DNA of 64,000 nt from Megalobrama amblycephala (taxonomy: Eukaryota; Chordata; Actinopteri; Cypriniformes; Xenocyprididae): contig NC_063063.1 in NCBI RefSeq assembly GCF_018812025.1, positions 2,348,001 through 2,412,000 on the forward strand. The letters run 5' to 3'. Made by a program: the position numbers and the translations under genes. The notes under the pieces are model-generated. The model ran no database searches. It was given only the letters and a program-made list of their open reading frames with translations, and was not told the DNA's origin. Shown here piece by piece: positions 23,089 through 62,543 of the stretch. The number at the start of each line of letters is the position of its first letter. Position 1 is the stretch's first letter.

Positions 23089-23624
23089 AATATTCAGTGA
23101 CATAATAAACTCACAGAACTAAATCTTGTGTTATTGTCTTGATTTAATATGATGAATTAAATCAGTATCTTGTAAAGTTATCATGTGTTTGGTGCTGTTA
23201 CTGAATTTGTGTGTGTGTGTGCAAAAACTGTCCATAGATCAGTACAAATGATAATTGTCAGTGATGAAGACATTTTCAACAAATGCTACTGAGGATATGA
23301 TAGAATTTTATAGACATATATAATTCATTAAAGGTGCGTGTAATATTGGCAGCTAGCGGTTGTAATTGGTACTGCAGTCCAAATTCAAAATATTGGAGAT
23401 TTGTTTTCCCCCCTCCTCCTCCTCAGACTCGACGCTCATCATGAGAGTTGCCAGATTGAGGACAAGCAACATGAACGAGCGCAATACTGAATACTGAAAT
23501 ATTTCAAAACATTTTATAAAGTTTGCATATGTATCACATGGCACAGATTGTGTTTTATACTGTATTTTTTTATATATTTCATAATCATTTATAATCACAC
23601 ATATAAGTAGACTTTTAAAGGTGC
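23089..23624. other. Non-genic stretch
   Basis: A short (GT)n tract lies at 23206-23222. A CCTCCTCCTCCTC tract lies near 23412. No gene recognised. Confidence 0.5.
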
Positions 23625-24579
23625 CATGAAAATTGAATTTACCTTGTCATAGTTAAATAACAAGAGTTCAGTACATGGAAATGACATACAGTGAGTCTCA
23701 AACTCCATTGTTTCCTCCTTCTTATATAAATCTCATTTGTTTAAGAACAGGCGAATCTCAACATAACACCGACTGTTACGTAACAGTCAGGATCATTAAT
23801 ATGTACGCCCCCAAATTTGCATATACCAGCCCATGATCAAGGCATTAGACAAGGGCAGCCAGTATTAACGTCTGGATCTGTGCACAGCTGAATCATCAGA
23901 CTAGGTAAGCAAGCAAGAACAATAGCAGAAAATGGCAGATGCAGCAATAATAACTGACATGATCCATGATATCATGATATTTTTAGTGATATTTGTAAAT
24001 TGTCTTTCTTAATGTTTCGTTAGCATGTTGCTAATATACTGTTAAATGTGATTAAAGTTACCATCGTTTCTTACTGTATTCACGGAGACAAGAGCTGTCG
24101 TTATATTCATTTTTTAAACACTTGCAGTCTGTATAATTCATAAACACGACTTCATTCTTTATAAATCTCTCCAACAGTGTGTAATGTTAGCTTTAGCCCC
24201 ATTAGCTGCAGCATAGGCTACTATCAAACTCATTCAGAATCAAATATAAACATCCAAATAAATACCATACTTACGCGATAAGACATGCTGCATGACGAAC
24301 ACTTTGTAAAGATCCATTTTGAGCGTTATATTAGCTGTGTGAACTTTGTTTATAGCTGTTTAAGGCAAACGCGAGCACCGTGGGCAGGGAGCACAAGATT
24401 TAAAGGGGCCGCACAGCCTGAATCAGCGCATAGTTAATGATGCCCCAAAATAGCCAGTTAAAAAACTGAATAAAAAAAAAATCTATGGGGTATTTTGAGC
24501 TGAAACTTCACAGACACATTCAGGGGACACCTTAGACTTATATTACATCTTTTAAAAAGACGTTCTATGGCACCTTTAA
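23625..24579. mobile_element. MITE with TTAAAGGTGCCAT ends
   Basis: A 13-base inverted repeat TTAAAGGTGCCAT/ATGGCACCTTTAA bounds 955 noncoding bases. The ends resemble those of the intronic MITE at 47730-48171 (TTAAAGGTGCTACAG), so the two may be relatives. Confidence 0.65.
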
Positions 24580-25489
24580 CAATTACTGGAACATTAACAT
24601 CCTGGAAACCCTAGGAAGTGTGTAGGGAACTATTTGAAATGAGAAGTGAAGGCAGTGCAAGTCAGCAACTTCACTCAAAAATCAGATAACATGCAATGTG
24701 TTGAGGAAGAAACTGAAATATCGCTCAAACAGATCAATCTCATTAGGCAACTTGTGAAATTAATGGTTGTCCCACAGTAAAGAAATCCAAAATTCCTTTC
24801 TTTACATTTTCTAGACTAGCAATTTATTTATTTATTGGCAATTATTGTATAAAGATACATTAACTTGCAAACACTTACAAAGAAAGTTTTTTCAAAAAGA
24901 AATGCCCATTAGAGGAAGTATACCACCATAACAACAATGAAATGATTTTTTAATATAATGTGTATTGCATATTTTCATTGTACATATGCTTTAAAAAGGT
25001 GTATTGCAAATTTTGTATTTAAAATGTTCACTCCACGAAAGGACACAGACTAAAGAGAAAGATAATAAAGATAATTTTGTGCCACAATGAAACAAAAGTG
25101 AAATGACATTGATATGTGGTCAATTGTGGAAAAACATTAACAGAATACAAAATTGATTGTGACAAATGATGTTGCTACATCAATATTCAGTGAAAGAAAA
25201 CATTTTTGTGATTTGTAAAATAACATGTATCCGCATATAACATGCTATATATTTATAGCAGTAAAAGATTATAAATTATCATAATAACCCAGTATATAGA
25301 AGTTGATAGGATACAGGATATAGAAGAAATTATTCATTATTCAGAACTATTTAAAAGTCAGGGAATAATTAACATTGTGTAAGATTAATCAAGAAAACAG
25401 CAAAATATTTACATCAGTGTAACTGACTGAGCTCAATCACCACTTATGTTAGCACTGATTTGTTGTCTATTTTTGTACATACACTACCG
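24580..25489. other. AT-rich DNA downstream of the protease gene
   Basis: No gene or repeat end recognised in 900 bases. Confidence 0.5.
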
Positions 25490-25868
25490 TTCAGAAGTTT
25501 GGGGTCGACATGCTTTTAACATATTTTTGAAAGAAGTCTCTTCTGCTCAATAAGGCATTTATTTGATCAAAAATACAGTAAGGCAGTAATATTGTGAAAT
25601 ATTAGTACAATTTAAAATAACTTCTTTCTATTGTAATATTTTAAAATGTAATTTATTCATGTGATGACGAAGATTAATTTTCAGTAGTCATACTTTGATG
25701 AACAGAAAAATGAAAAGAACATTTGAAAAGCATTAGTATGAAATATAATTTTTAGTAACAATATGAATGTCTTAACTGTCGCTTTTGATGCATTCTTGAC
25801 GAATAAATATAAATAAACTTAATTTAATATAATAATAAAAAGAACGTACTGACCCAAAACTTTTGAGT
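25490..25868. mobile_element. MITE just beyond the gene's stop codon
   Basis: Begins CACTACCGTTCAGAAGTTTG and ends with ACCCAAAACTTTTGAG, a partial inverted match. A second copy occupies about 27776-28240. Two minus-strand AATAAA hexamers (complement at 25558-25563 and 25652-25657) lie inside, so this MITE may supply the gene's poly(A) signal. Confidence 0.65.
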
Positions 25869-25890
25869 TTATCTTTAGTGTGATGTATCT

Positions 25891-53574
<27,684 letters not shown>

Positions 53575-53697
53575 TGTAATGAAAGGAGATTCAGTTAGCT
53601 CTAAAAATGGAGGAGAAAATACAAAGAGAAATATACAATCATGACTCATTATATAGAATACATAGCAATAAATCTATAAAAGTCTTATAAAGTGATA

Positions 53698-53705
53698 TTT
53701 TTATA
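53698..53705 (-). promoter_or_regulatory. Candidate TATA box of the modular protease gene
   Basis: The minus strand reads TATAAAAA about 125 bases before the start codon, which would give a 5' leader near 95 bases. The motif is common in AT-rich DNA; position is the only support. Confidence 0.3.
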
Positions 53706-54689
53706 CCAAAAGAAGTCAAATGATATCTGAAAAACCCTTGCATACCTTGTCATATGTTCACAGCTGTTTCTGACAACGTCTGTTCTAATGACACTAATGA
53801 CATCTGTTTATCTGTGTTATACAGAATGACATCACATGAAAGTGAAAGTGACATGTGCAGGCCAAGTATGGTAACCCAAACTCAGAAAATGTCCTCTTCA
53901 TCCATTCAGTTAGTGTACACACATTAGGAGTAGATTACTGCTTGTCAGCAGTGTACATCACTGATTTTAGAATTTGAATATATACATTATCATGCAAAAA
54001 TTTTGCTAAGCAAATGTTCAAATGGTCAAACGGTCTCTAGGTGTACCTCTCCTCTGAATAAGGAAATATTACACAATATAAACTGTAACTCTGTAAAGTT
54101 TACACTAAATAAGGGAAACAAATGTCCCATTTCAAAAACCAACAGTGAGGAGATGCAATAACAAATGGCAAAACAAAATCATTGTTTAGACAAGATAATA
54201 TGCACAGTTAAACAATGTCGTAGCACCACAATAGTGTGTGTGTATCTGTGTATGTGTGCTGTGTCTGTGTGTGTGTCTGTTTAATAAGTCTTTCAGTGCA
54301 GAATCCAGCAGAAAACTTGTCTATTTTACAAGACAACAGAATATGCACAGTTAAACAATGTTGTAATACTACAACAGTGTGTGTTTCTGTACAAGTCTTT
54401 CAGTCCAGCGTGAAAGTTCAGAGTTCAGATCAGTCTCACTAGTAAGTAAGTAGAATCTGGAAGCAGTATCTAGGCAGTTTCTGACTGTTTAAAAGGGTGA
54501 GTAATAGAGCAAACCAACACAAAGTCTTCACAATGGGATGGCACTTCAAAAAACAGCTAACAAAAAAATGGTAGGTATGCCAGTTCCTTATATAGTGAAA
54601 ACACACAGTACATTTCGCGTTTGGATGACGAGGCCTAGTAGAGATTGAGGTCAAAGACCCACACATTAGTTCGAAATACTGAACAATAG
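53706..54689. other. Upstream region of the protease gene
   Basis: Contains a dispersed repeat at about 53838-53905 (AAGTGACATGTGCAGGCCAA), which recurs near 59528. A segment at about 54089-54168 is shared with about 59121-59203. A (GT)n tract lies at 54234-54285, and a partial tandem copy of AATATGCACAGTTAAACAATG-type sequence lies at about 54199 and 54342. No exon recognised. Confidence 0.5.
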
Positions 54690-54949
54690 GTTACTTGCGT
54701 AACCCTGTTCTCTGATAGCATTAAGTGAGGTGTCTCACTATGGAATAAGCCCCTTCTGTGAATTACTCAGAAGCCCTATTACATTATACCAGCCAATTGG
54801 GGACATGACATTGTTTTGCATTTAACATTTGCTGCTTTGATAAAACAAAAGGTGGTGGATAGAAAGCTCTCAACTCAAGAGGAATTATATAATTAACTAT
54901 CTGGACATAAATGCAGGATTAGGTTTCAGAACTACCCCTGCATCCCTGG

Positions 54950-55115
54950 GCATGAACTGCATACATGCTGAATGCACCGAAAGCTTGTGAATCTCACTTA
55001 CGCGCTTTGCCGAAGCCAATGATAACAGCAGTACAGTCTTAACAATATTTTGAATTCAATCTTGTCCAGTGGCTCAAATGGGGACATCGAAAGAGCATCA
55101 AGTACCAATACAAAA
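54950..55115 (-). pseudogene. DIRS tyrosine recombinase scrap
   Basis: The minus-strand phrase TVLLLSLASAKRVSE followed by IHKLSVHSACMQF is the segment around the first catalytic arginine of DIRS recombinases. Confidence 0.65.
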
Positions 55116-55449
55116 TCTCATCAGGGACAAAACAGCTTTGAAACTGGCAAAGCAGAACGTGTGCTCTTCATGAACCTGCACACTAAAGGGTGCTGCCCAA
55201 CAGGTTTGTTATCTACACCTATGTGAAAAGCATGAATAGCAGCCATAAACACTTTTATGGTTGAAAACACTTTAGAACAAAATGATAGAATGACTGCCAC
55301 TGAACATTGAAAGGGACAGTGTTGCATTCATACACCACATTTGCATTCATAAACAGACCTAGTCAATGAAGCTCTAGCATTTTGTATGGTTCTGATAACA
55401 CTGTCAGAAAAAAACAGATGTATTCAAATTGCCCATAGTGTCAGGTGTT

Positions 55450-56115
55450 AAGGGAATAACTATCAGGGCTGACACCATCAGTCCCAACAGTCTGAGGCAT
55501 GTGCAAAAGGAGACATTGCTCTGAAAATTGGCAATGCAATGAGTGAATTTTTTAACCCTGTCTTCTGACAGTCATACTCTGAATGCCATACCACTGAATC
55601 CAGTGATCCATATATTGTAGACTGCATGGAAATTAAATCACTCCTTTCAGTGTTTAATTTTAAGCCCATTTTCTGTATATGTTCAAGAAGCATAACTGTG
55701 TTCTCTCGCTTTTTGTTCTGACTGAACTGTCACCAGCCAGTCATCTATGTAAGTAGCGAGATGAATGCCTTTCTCCCTGAGCGGAGCCAGGGCTGCTTCT
55801 GTACATTTTATGAACACTCTCAGGCTGAGAGACAGGCCAAAAGGAAGAGCCAGATATTTGTATGCTACGCCACAGAAAGCAAACCTTAGGAATTTCCTGT
55901 TGTTGGATATCTTTATGTGATAACTTATAGGTCGATCGCCTGGGCGCACCAATTTAAGGAATGTAGAATGAGTGAGCATTTTGAACTTGTACTTTCTTTA
56001 AGTATTTGTTCAGTGCACGCAGATCTAATATGGGTCGAAAATCCCAAGTCCCTTTCTTTGGACGAGAAAGTATCTTGAGTAGAAGTCACTGTGGCTTTGC
56101 TCGGGTGGAACCACT
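55450..56115 (-). pseudogene. DIRS reverse transcriptase
   Basis: The minus-strand frames carry WDFRPILDLRALNKYLKK, FAFCGVAYKYLALPFGLSLS and the catalytic box TYIDDWLV, then MGLKLNTERSDL. Frame changes occur near 55985 and 55690. The fingers-palm order is normal, so the copy decayed by small indels rather than rearrangement. Confidence 0.8.
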
Positions 56116-57392
56116 CATATTGCCCTTTTGTTCAACGGAGAGAAAATTTCCCCTTGAAGAACATCCTGTAATTCTCTTGCACCTGAGAATGAAATACCAC
56201 TTTGAAATAATGGGGGAGGGGGAGAGTGGGCATTTAGCCCTTGGACAGAGTCTAAGTGACTCACCACCTCCAAGGGAGAGATAATTCCCTGAGGTGATGT
56301 TATACTATACCGTCTCTTGTCCTTTTCATTGCTCTGCTTCCCCTGGCCCAACCAGTCTCTGTTTTCCACACAGAACATCTGCGAACTTCGAAACTCATCC
56401 CTTGTTGAACGCTGAATATCCGAGGGTCGGAAGCTAGAGAACAGGGGGCTTGTGGTCTCCTTTCCCTGTTGAAGGAGGATGAGGTTGAGGAGCTGGTTTG
56501 ACAATCCTAGGCCAGACAGTTCTCTATTCCAGTACTCTGCTCTGATCTGTTGCATTCACATTCATTCTCTGCTGTCTAGGAATGCAAAAGCTGGAGGATG
56601 GGCGGCCGTAACTTGTGCAAAGGTCTGCCAAGGTGGTGGGAGTGGTGCAGTCTTTCTAGGCATACAGAGTTGCAAAGCCTCATCATTCCTCTTCCTTTCC
56701 TTGCATCCCTTTTGCATCAGTGTCAGAGCTGAAGAGCTGGCTTCTTTTTCTCTTTCATAAAGATAAAGAAAAAGAAAGTTAAGGCATCATCCTCTCTCTT
56801 TAATGACCATTGTGGCCAAGGCCTTCCCGTGGCTTGAATCATGCATCTCTGAAGATGCAGAGAGAGAGAGATCCATAATAGCACATATCTCTTCCTACTG
56901 TGTCTGACCTGGTATAGTAGACGCTTTGTCCTGCAGCTCTGCTTGGTATGCGGTCAGCAAAGGGATCGGGTTCAGAGCCCTGACTGAGAGAGCGGCTGCT
57001 TTATAAGCACGTTCTGTCAAGCTCGAATGTAATTGGTCCGCTTTAGAAGGCAACATTGGATTTGCAGCTCCATAGGGGACATTCATAGAAGGTCTTCCTT
57101 CTCCATCCCCTCTAAATCAAGAGTGGATCCTCCCTGCACAGGCATCTTGCTAGTAAATGGTTTGTCCTTCCAGGTAACCGCAATCTCATCCAGGAACTCT
57201 GGAAACAGGAAAGAGCTGTCTTGCTACCTGTTTCACTCTCTGCAGTCTCTTACCCTCGTAGCAAGACTTTACGGTCTCCCCTACTATGGTCGGCCATGGA
57301 ATATTAAGTTTGGTACAAGGCCAGGTGGCCATCAGTTTCTGTAACTCCTCTTGATTGTCAGAGTCCCAACCTGGAGCAATATCAGGATTCAT
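56115..57392 (-). pseudogene. DIRS gag-like frames
   Basis: Three frames are separated by frameshifts. The first has APGWDSDNQEELQKLM. The second has MLPSKADQLHSSLTERAYKA and VRALNPIPLLTAYQAEL. The third has SPLEVVSHLDSVQGLNA and GISFSGARELQDVLQ leading to the RT. The second segment is the most distinctive for DIRS ORF1. Confidence 0.7.
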
Positions 57393-57410
57393 AAATGTGA
57401 GTGGTTATTC

Positions 57411-57782
57411 TCAGGTCAGAGGGAAGGTGTAGTAGAAACTTACAGTGGCAGTATGGAATACATTTTCACCAACCACCTTTTTAGACAGCCCTGTACTAAT
57501 CAGTGATGTTAGGAAAGAGTAGTATATATATCCTTTGTCCAATTTCAGGCCATATCTATTTTGACCAACGTCCACAATGGCTACAACGGCTTTCAGGAAG
57601 TCCAAGCCAGCTATAATAGAAAACACCAAGTGGGCATCCTTTACTATATAAGCATTCACCATGCATACTTTATCATGACATTTATAGCTGAGTGGTTTCT
57701 GGTTAATAGCTTGGTAAACCTTTCCATCAGCCATGATGAATTCTTGAGGAGAAACTGGCATGTCAACTGTTAGTGGTATCAT
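57411..57782 (-). pseudogene. Gypsy-type aspartic protease fragment
   Basis: A 123-codon frame has PVSPQEFIMADGKV, HDKVCMVNAYIVKDAHL, IIAGLDFLKAV and YGLKLDKGYIYYSFL. This is the post-active-site half of a retrotransposon protease, with the ILG(L)DFL-type motif as IAGLDFL. The catalytic D-T/S-G is upstream and missing. Confidence 0.6.
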
Positions 57783-57784
57783 AA

Positions 57785-58514
57785 CAAAGTCGAAGGAATT
57801 GGGAACAGCAGCAACTCAGCCATGAAGTGGTAGACCAAATAAACTCACAGAGCTTGCAAGCTGAGGTGCGCAGAAGTCGCCAACTTTCTGCAGAGTCAAT
57901 AGCTACAAACCTCCAAACTTTGTGTGGCCTTCAGATTAGCTCAAGAACAGCTTCACGGAATGGGTTTCCATGGCCAAACAGCTGCATCTAAGCCTTACAT
58001 CACCAAGTGCAATGCAACGCGTCGGATGCAGTGGTGTAAAGCATGCCGCCACTGGACAGTGGAGATGTGTTCTCTGGAGTGACGAATCATACTTCTGTCT
58101 GGCATATTCATATGTCTGGCAATCCCATGGACGAGTCTGGGTTTGGCGGTTGCCAGGAGAATGGTACTTGCCTGACAAGACTGTGCTGAGTGTAAAGTTT
58201 GGTGGAGGGGGATTATGGTGTGGGGTTGTTTTTCAGGGTTTGGGCTTGGCCCCTTAGTTCCAGTGAAAGGAACTCTTAATGCTTCAGCATACCAAGACAT
58301 TTTGAACAATCTCACACTCCCAACTTTGTGGGAACAGTTTGGGGATGGCCTCTTCCTGTTCCAGCATGACTGCGCACCAATGCACAAAGCAAGGTCCATA
58401 AAGACATGGATGAGCGAGTTTGGTGTGGATGAACTTGACTGGCCTGCACAGAGTCCTGACCTCAACCCGATAGAACACCTTTGGGATGAATTAGAGCGGA
58501 GACTGTGAGCTGCT
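57785..58514 (+). pseudogene. Tc1-like transposase, truncated, one frameshift
   Basis: The plus-strand frame 57970-58257 has RCVLWSDESYFCL (first Asp of DDE) and GRVWVWRLPGE. Near 58215 the frame shifts by one at a GGAGGGGGATT tract into [30 protein letters not shown] (second Asp) and [15 protein letters not shown] (Glu). All three catalytic residues survive. The C-terminus and both terminal repeats are missing, so it cannot move by itself. Confidence 0.88.
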
Positions 58515-58524
58515 TCCACATCCG

Positions 58525-58695
58525 TAAGACCTTTGTTGATCTTTAGAACACAAATTAGGATATTTTTGATAAAATCCGATGGCACAGATGGAATTTGTGT
58601 TCTGAGGACAAATGAAGGTCTTACGGGTTTGGGACAACATGAGGGTGAGTACTTAATGACAGAAATGTCTTTTTTTGGGTGAACTAACCCTTTAA
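58525..58695. mobile_element. MITE fragment ending GGTGAACTAACCCTTTAA
   Basis: The right end reads GGGTGAACTAACCCTTTAA. The left part has repeated TTAGAACACAAATTAGG / AATTTGTGTTCTGAGGA inverted phrases. Abuts the Tc1 copy. Confidence 0.6.
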
Positions 58696-58699
58696 AATC

Positions 58700-59095
58700 A
58701 TGTTCAACTGATTGTACTTTTGAACTAAGGGCAAATAAATCCACTTTTATTTTAGCAATTTCTGTTTGCATTTTTCGTACCACATTCACATTCAATACAC
58801 AGCTTTCATCATCATCATCATCATCACTTTTTTCATCATCATCTGAAATATACATTGAACTGAGTATAGATGTTATTTCAGCAGTTGGATTGTGTCTAGT
58901 GACAAACAGGTCTGTGGTGAAATCTACAGCTGGTGTCGCATCAGAGTTAATTCTTGATTCAGGTACATTATTGTCAGGGTTATCTGTATTTACAGTCGGT
59001 GTAGTATTTTTAGCATGTACATTTGTCTCCTCCATTTTTACAGACAAATACAACAAAAATACACAAAGAAACAGAGCAATCCCTGTATGGGCCAC
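58700..59095 (-). CDS. Unassigned open frame, possible secreted or type II protein exon
   Basis: From the ATG at 59095 about 130 codons are open: MAHTGIALFLCVFLLYLSVK (hydrophobic, signal or anchor), a Thr/Asn/Pro-rich stretch, an acidic run (EKSDDDDDDES), then MQTEIAKIKVDLFALSSKVQ, which looks like a short coiled coil. After this the frame enters the MITE at 58695 and then the antisense of the Tc1 copy, so its apparent 366-codon length is an artefact. I do not recognise the family. It could be a first exon whose partners lie elsewhere or were lost. Splice donors near the coiled-coil end are not clear. Confidence 0.35.
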
Positions 59096-59201
59096 GACTA
59101 TATCACACTCTACTTGACTACTCGGTAGAGTTTACACAAAATAAGGGGAACAAATGTCCCATTTCAAAAACAGTGAGGACAGTGAGGAGGAGCAATAACA
59201 A

Positions 59202-59530
59202 ATACCAAAGTCAAAGTCAAAGTTTATTTATAAAGCACTTTGTTAAAACAACAAGTGTTTATCAAAGTGCTGTACATAAAAAAACAAAAAACAAAAACAA
59301 AAAAAACAAACAAAAAAAAAAAAAACAGTCAGCACCATAAAAGAAAAGCACTAAGACACAATATAACAGTAAAAGAAAGCAGCTCTCAAATAAATAAAAA
59401 TAAGTTTTTAGGCCAAATTTAAAGACATCAAGTGTTTGAGCCTGTCTGATGTACAGAGGCAAACTGTTCCAGAGCTTCAGGGCCGCCAAAACAAAATCAT
59501 CCAGCAAAAAACTTGAGTGTATTGAAATGA
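59202..59530 (-). pseudogene. L2/CR1-type LINE 3' end
   Basis: The minus strand reads ALKLWNSLPLYIRQAQTL and FKFGLKTYFY, the typical last residues of L2/CR1 ORF2, then a short 3' UTR ending in TTTGAC repeats (complement AAAGTCAAAGTCAAAG at 59207). Confidence 0.78.
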
Positions 59531-59803
59531 CAAATGAAAGTGACATGTGAAGGCCAAGTATGGTAACCTCTACTCGGAATTTGTCCTCTGCATTTAACCC
59601 ATCCAAGATGACCCACAGATGACCCCACAAAGTATGAAAGATACAAATCTTTCACCTCACAAGGACAAAATCTTTTATATAAGATTAAATGTTGACTCAA
59701 TATACTATCATCCTTTGCTACACTGTACCTAAACCTACCAAACGTAATTCCAACATTCTTATATATAAACACACACACACACTCACACACATACATATAT
59801 ATA

Positions 59804-59966
59804 CAGGTGCTGGTCATATAATTAGAGTATCATCAAAAAGTTGATTTATTTCACTAATTCCATTCAAAAAGTGAAACTTGTATATTATATTCATTCATTA
59901 CACACAGACTGATATATTTCAAATGTTTATTTCTTTTAATTTTGATGATTATAACTGATGATTATT
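59804..59966. mobile_element. Tc1/mariner-type end fragment
   Basis: Begins CAGGTGCTGGTCATATAATT after TA and is AT-rich. It stops abruptly where transposase coding sequence of another element begins. Confidence 0.6.
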
Positions 59967-61638
59967 CCTTCCCCTCTTTCGTCTTTTTGTGAAGTTGAAT
60001 CCAACCTCATCAGTGTAGATGAACTGGTGCTCCACTGCAGCCACCTCTAGCTCAAGGACTCTCTGAAACACACATGACAATATCAGAAATAGACATGGAG
60101 TGGTCACTATTGTGAAGCACAATCATTATGATTACAATACTGAAATATGTATAATTTACACAGTGCTGAGAGTATGCATCAATTGTGGGATTGTATAGGA
60201 CTCACTTGCACATAGTTATATCGCAATTCTTTGACTCTTTCTGAATTGCGTTCAGATGGCACCCTGTAGACCTGCTTCATCCTCAGATTATTTCTGCGCA
60301 AGACACGGTTGATAAGCTTACCCTATCAATATTTGGAAATATCTCATTGTTTTCTATTATTTTTCTTTGTATTTGCCGTAATGTTATGGCGTTGTTTTCT
60401 AAGACCATGTTCATGACTGCAGTTTCCTGTTCAGGAGACAGAACACGTTCCCGACCACCTTGTGTAGGTAATCTTTCCGTTCTACCAGAAAGACTCGAGA
60501 AGCAAAGAAACGTATGAATACAATTTATTCAACAGTATGAATGTAAATATCAAAGAAATGCTAAAGTTCTTTGGCGTAGGCCCCGTCCATAGTACAATCC
60601 GGAGGGTAGCAGACGTTTGCAGATCCTGCCTGAAGATGAGGGCAGGGGCGGAGCCTACCCCCGATGTATGGACAGGGACCGACCTGGTGGTGGTGGGGAG
60701 GATGGGGGTGAACGCCGGCGATGGTATCTGCGAACACGATAGTGGGTGGGAACAGAACTTATATACTCAGGTGACATGTAATGATTGATTAGAAAATGAG
60801 CAATGACGTGCATTAGAGTCTTCCAGGTAAAACTTCTCCTAAACGCTCCCATTTCTGCCAAACAAATAGTAAAATACTGTAAATACTGTGTAGGAATACA
60901 AAGTAGGAATACATTTCCCAAATACTTTACAAAAACATACTTTATTTTTACAGTCCTACAGAACAGTCCACAGGCAATTCTGTACTACTGTACTCATTGA
61001 GCGCTGTATTGATTTGCAGTAATGCAATTTTCTAGTGTGAGTAGATTTCTTACCTATTCTCATTTCGGAAAGTCTGGATGATGGATGCTACAGTGTACCT
61101 GCTCAAATTTGGCTGCACCCTTTGCCCTGCTCATTGCTAGACCATGGTTGACCACATGGTCAACCAAAGTGGCTCGGATCTCATTAGAGATTACGGTCCT
61201 TGGCCTTCCTCGTCCTCCCAGTCCTCCCCGTCCTCCTCCTCTTACTCTCACTCCTCTGGCTCTGGCTCTGTTTCCATTGTTGGCATCCATTGCTCCAAAA
61301 CAGAAGAGCTCACCTGTTGCCCTTTTATGTTAAAGCTCTGTTTGCTAATTGTAAAAATGTGTGACAGGTGTTTGCCTATGTGATGAGTCAGTGTGCATAT
61401 TTGAATGGCAGTGTGTTCCTTTTGAAAACAAGAGATTTTTCTGTCCGAAGATTGTGCCAAATGCAGAGAATTGTGTGTAGTGTTTTGAAGTGTGTTTTAG
61501 AACTGCAATGTGAGTGTAAAGCAGGAATTGTGCTTGTAGTTTAGCAGAATTGGTTCAGGGGGTTGGTGCATGAGTTACATGTTGTGGTCATTGTGTCTCA
61601 AGTACCAATATTTGTGTGTAAACAATTGAGAAAAACTG
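59966..61638 (-). pseudogene. Intron-bearing IS630/Tc1/mariner-type transposase gene, truncated
   Basis: Three minus-strand exons are visible. Exon 1 is 61054-61290 (MDANNGNRARARGVRVRGG, then VISNEIRATLVDHVVNHGL, HTH start). Exon 2 is 60206-60481 (LPTQGGRERVLSPEQ, NNAITLRQIQ, LRRNNLRMKQVYRVPSERN). Exon 3 is 59966-60062 (VLELEVAAVEHQFIYTDEV, with the first catalytic Asp in TDEVGFN). The borders are GTAAGA, GTGAGT and AG, with matching phases. Exon 1 has one frameshift after GLAMSRA. The rest of the DDE domain is missing where 59804-59966 abuts. About 350 bases inside intron 1 (60490-60840) look like an insertion. The 5' end is at 61638. Confidence 0.8.
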
Positions 61639-62304
61639 CAAATAAAATTTACACAAAACAAATACAGTTTACAGTATTGATGTACGTTAACTGACACACT
61701 GTAATGCGCATCTCATTTTTTCACAACTCTTTGAGTTTGATATTTTTTTTTTTTTACTCATTTAAGACTGCTCTTGTGAGGATACTCAACAAAACAGGCA
61801 TTCAATTCTGCGAGTTATTGTTCATTCAAGTGCGAAAGAGAACTCAATACTGGCATGCGTCTTTCTGTTTATTGTGTGTGTTACATTGACAACACATTCA
61901 CAGACACAAATGCGCTAATTTTGACAGCACTAATTTTACAGTTTTTCTCAATTGTTTACATACAAATATTGGTACTTGAGACACAATGACCACAACATGT
62001 AACTCATGCACCAACCCCCTGAACCAATTCTGCTAAACTACAAGCACAATCCCTGCTTTACACTCACATTGCAGTTCTAAAACACACTTTTTTCAAAACA
62101 CTACACACAATTCTCTGCATTTGGCACAATCTTCGGACAGAAAAATCTCTTGTTTTCAAAAGGAACACACTGCCATTCAAATATGCACACTGACTCATCA
62201 CATAGGCAAACACCTGTCACACATTTTTACAATTAGCAAACAGAGCTTTAGCATAAAAGGGCAACAGGTGAGCTCTTCTGTTTTGGAGCAATGGATGCCA
62301 ACAA
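61284..62304. repeat. Large inverted repeat of two transposon 5' regions
   Basis: 61284-61638 and 61939-62304 are reverse complements with few mismatches, each running from the element end to MDANNG. A 300-base spacer separates them. This comes from two copies inserted head to head. Confidence 0.88.
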
Positions 62305-62491
62305 TGGAAAAAGAGGCAGAGCAGCATAGTTTTTTTTTTTTACTGTAACTGTATACAGTAAATTCTTCTGTTGTTTTGTACTGTATGTGCAACTTTGCAT
62401 TGGTTGGGATGTGCACTGTACATTGTTTTTGTTGGAAAAATAAAATATATTTGTTACCGTGTATTTGTGTGTTCTGACTATATATACATAC

Positions 62492-62543
<52 letters not shown>

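Larger units (their letters stand above)
54690..57392 (-). mobile_element. Decayed DIRS-like retroelement
   Basis: In minus-strand order there are gag-like frames (57392-56560), the segment linking gag to RT, an RT (56115-55450) and a tyrosine recombinase scrap (about 55115-54950). The left terminus has GGTTACTTGCGTAACCCTGT, like the ends of fish DIRS elements. RNase H and methylase regions are missing or unreadable. Confidence 0.75.

Noticed and set aside
57995..59095. 366-codon minus-strand open frame as one protein
   Set aside because: Only the first 130 codons are independent; the rest is a MITE and the antisense of a Tc1 transposase.
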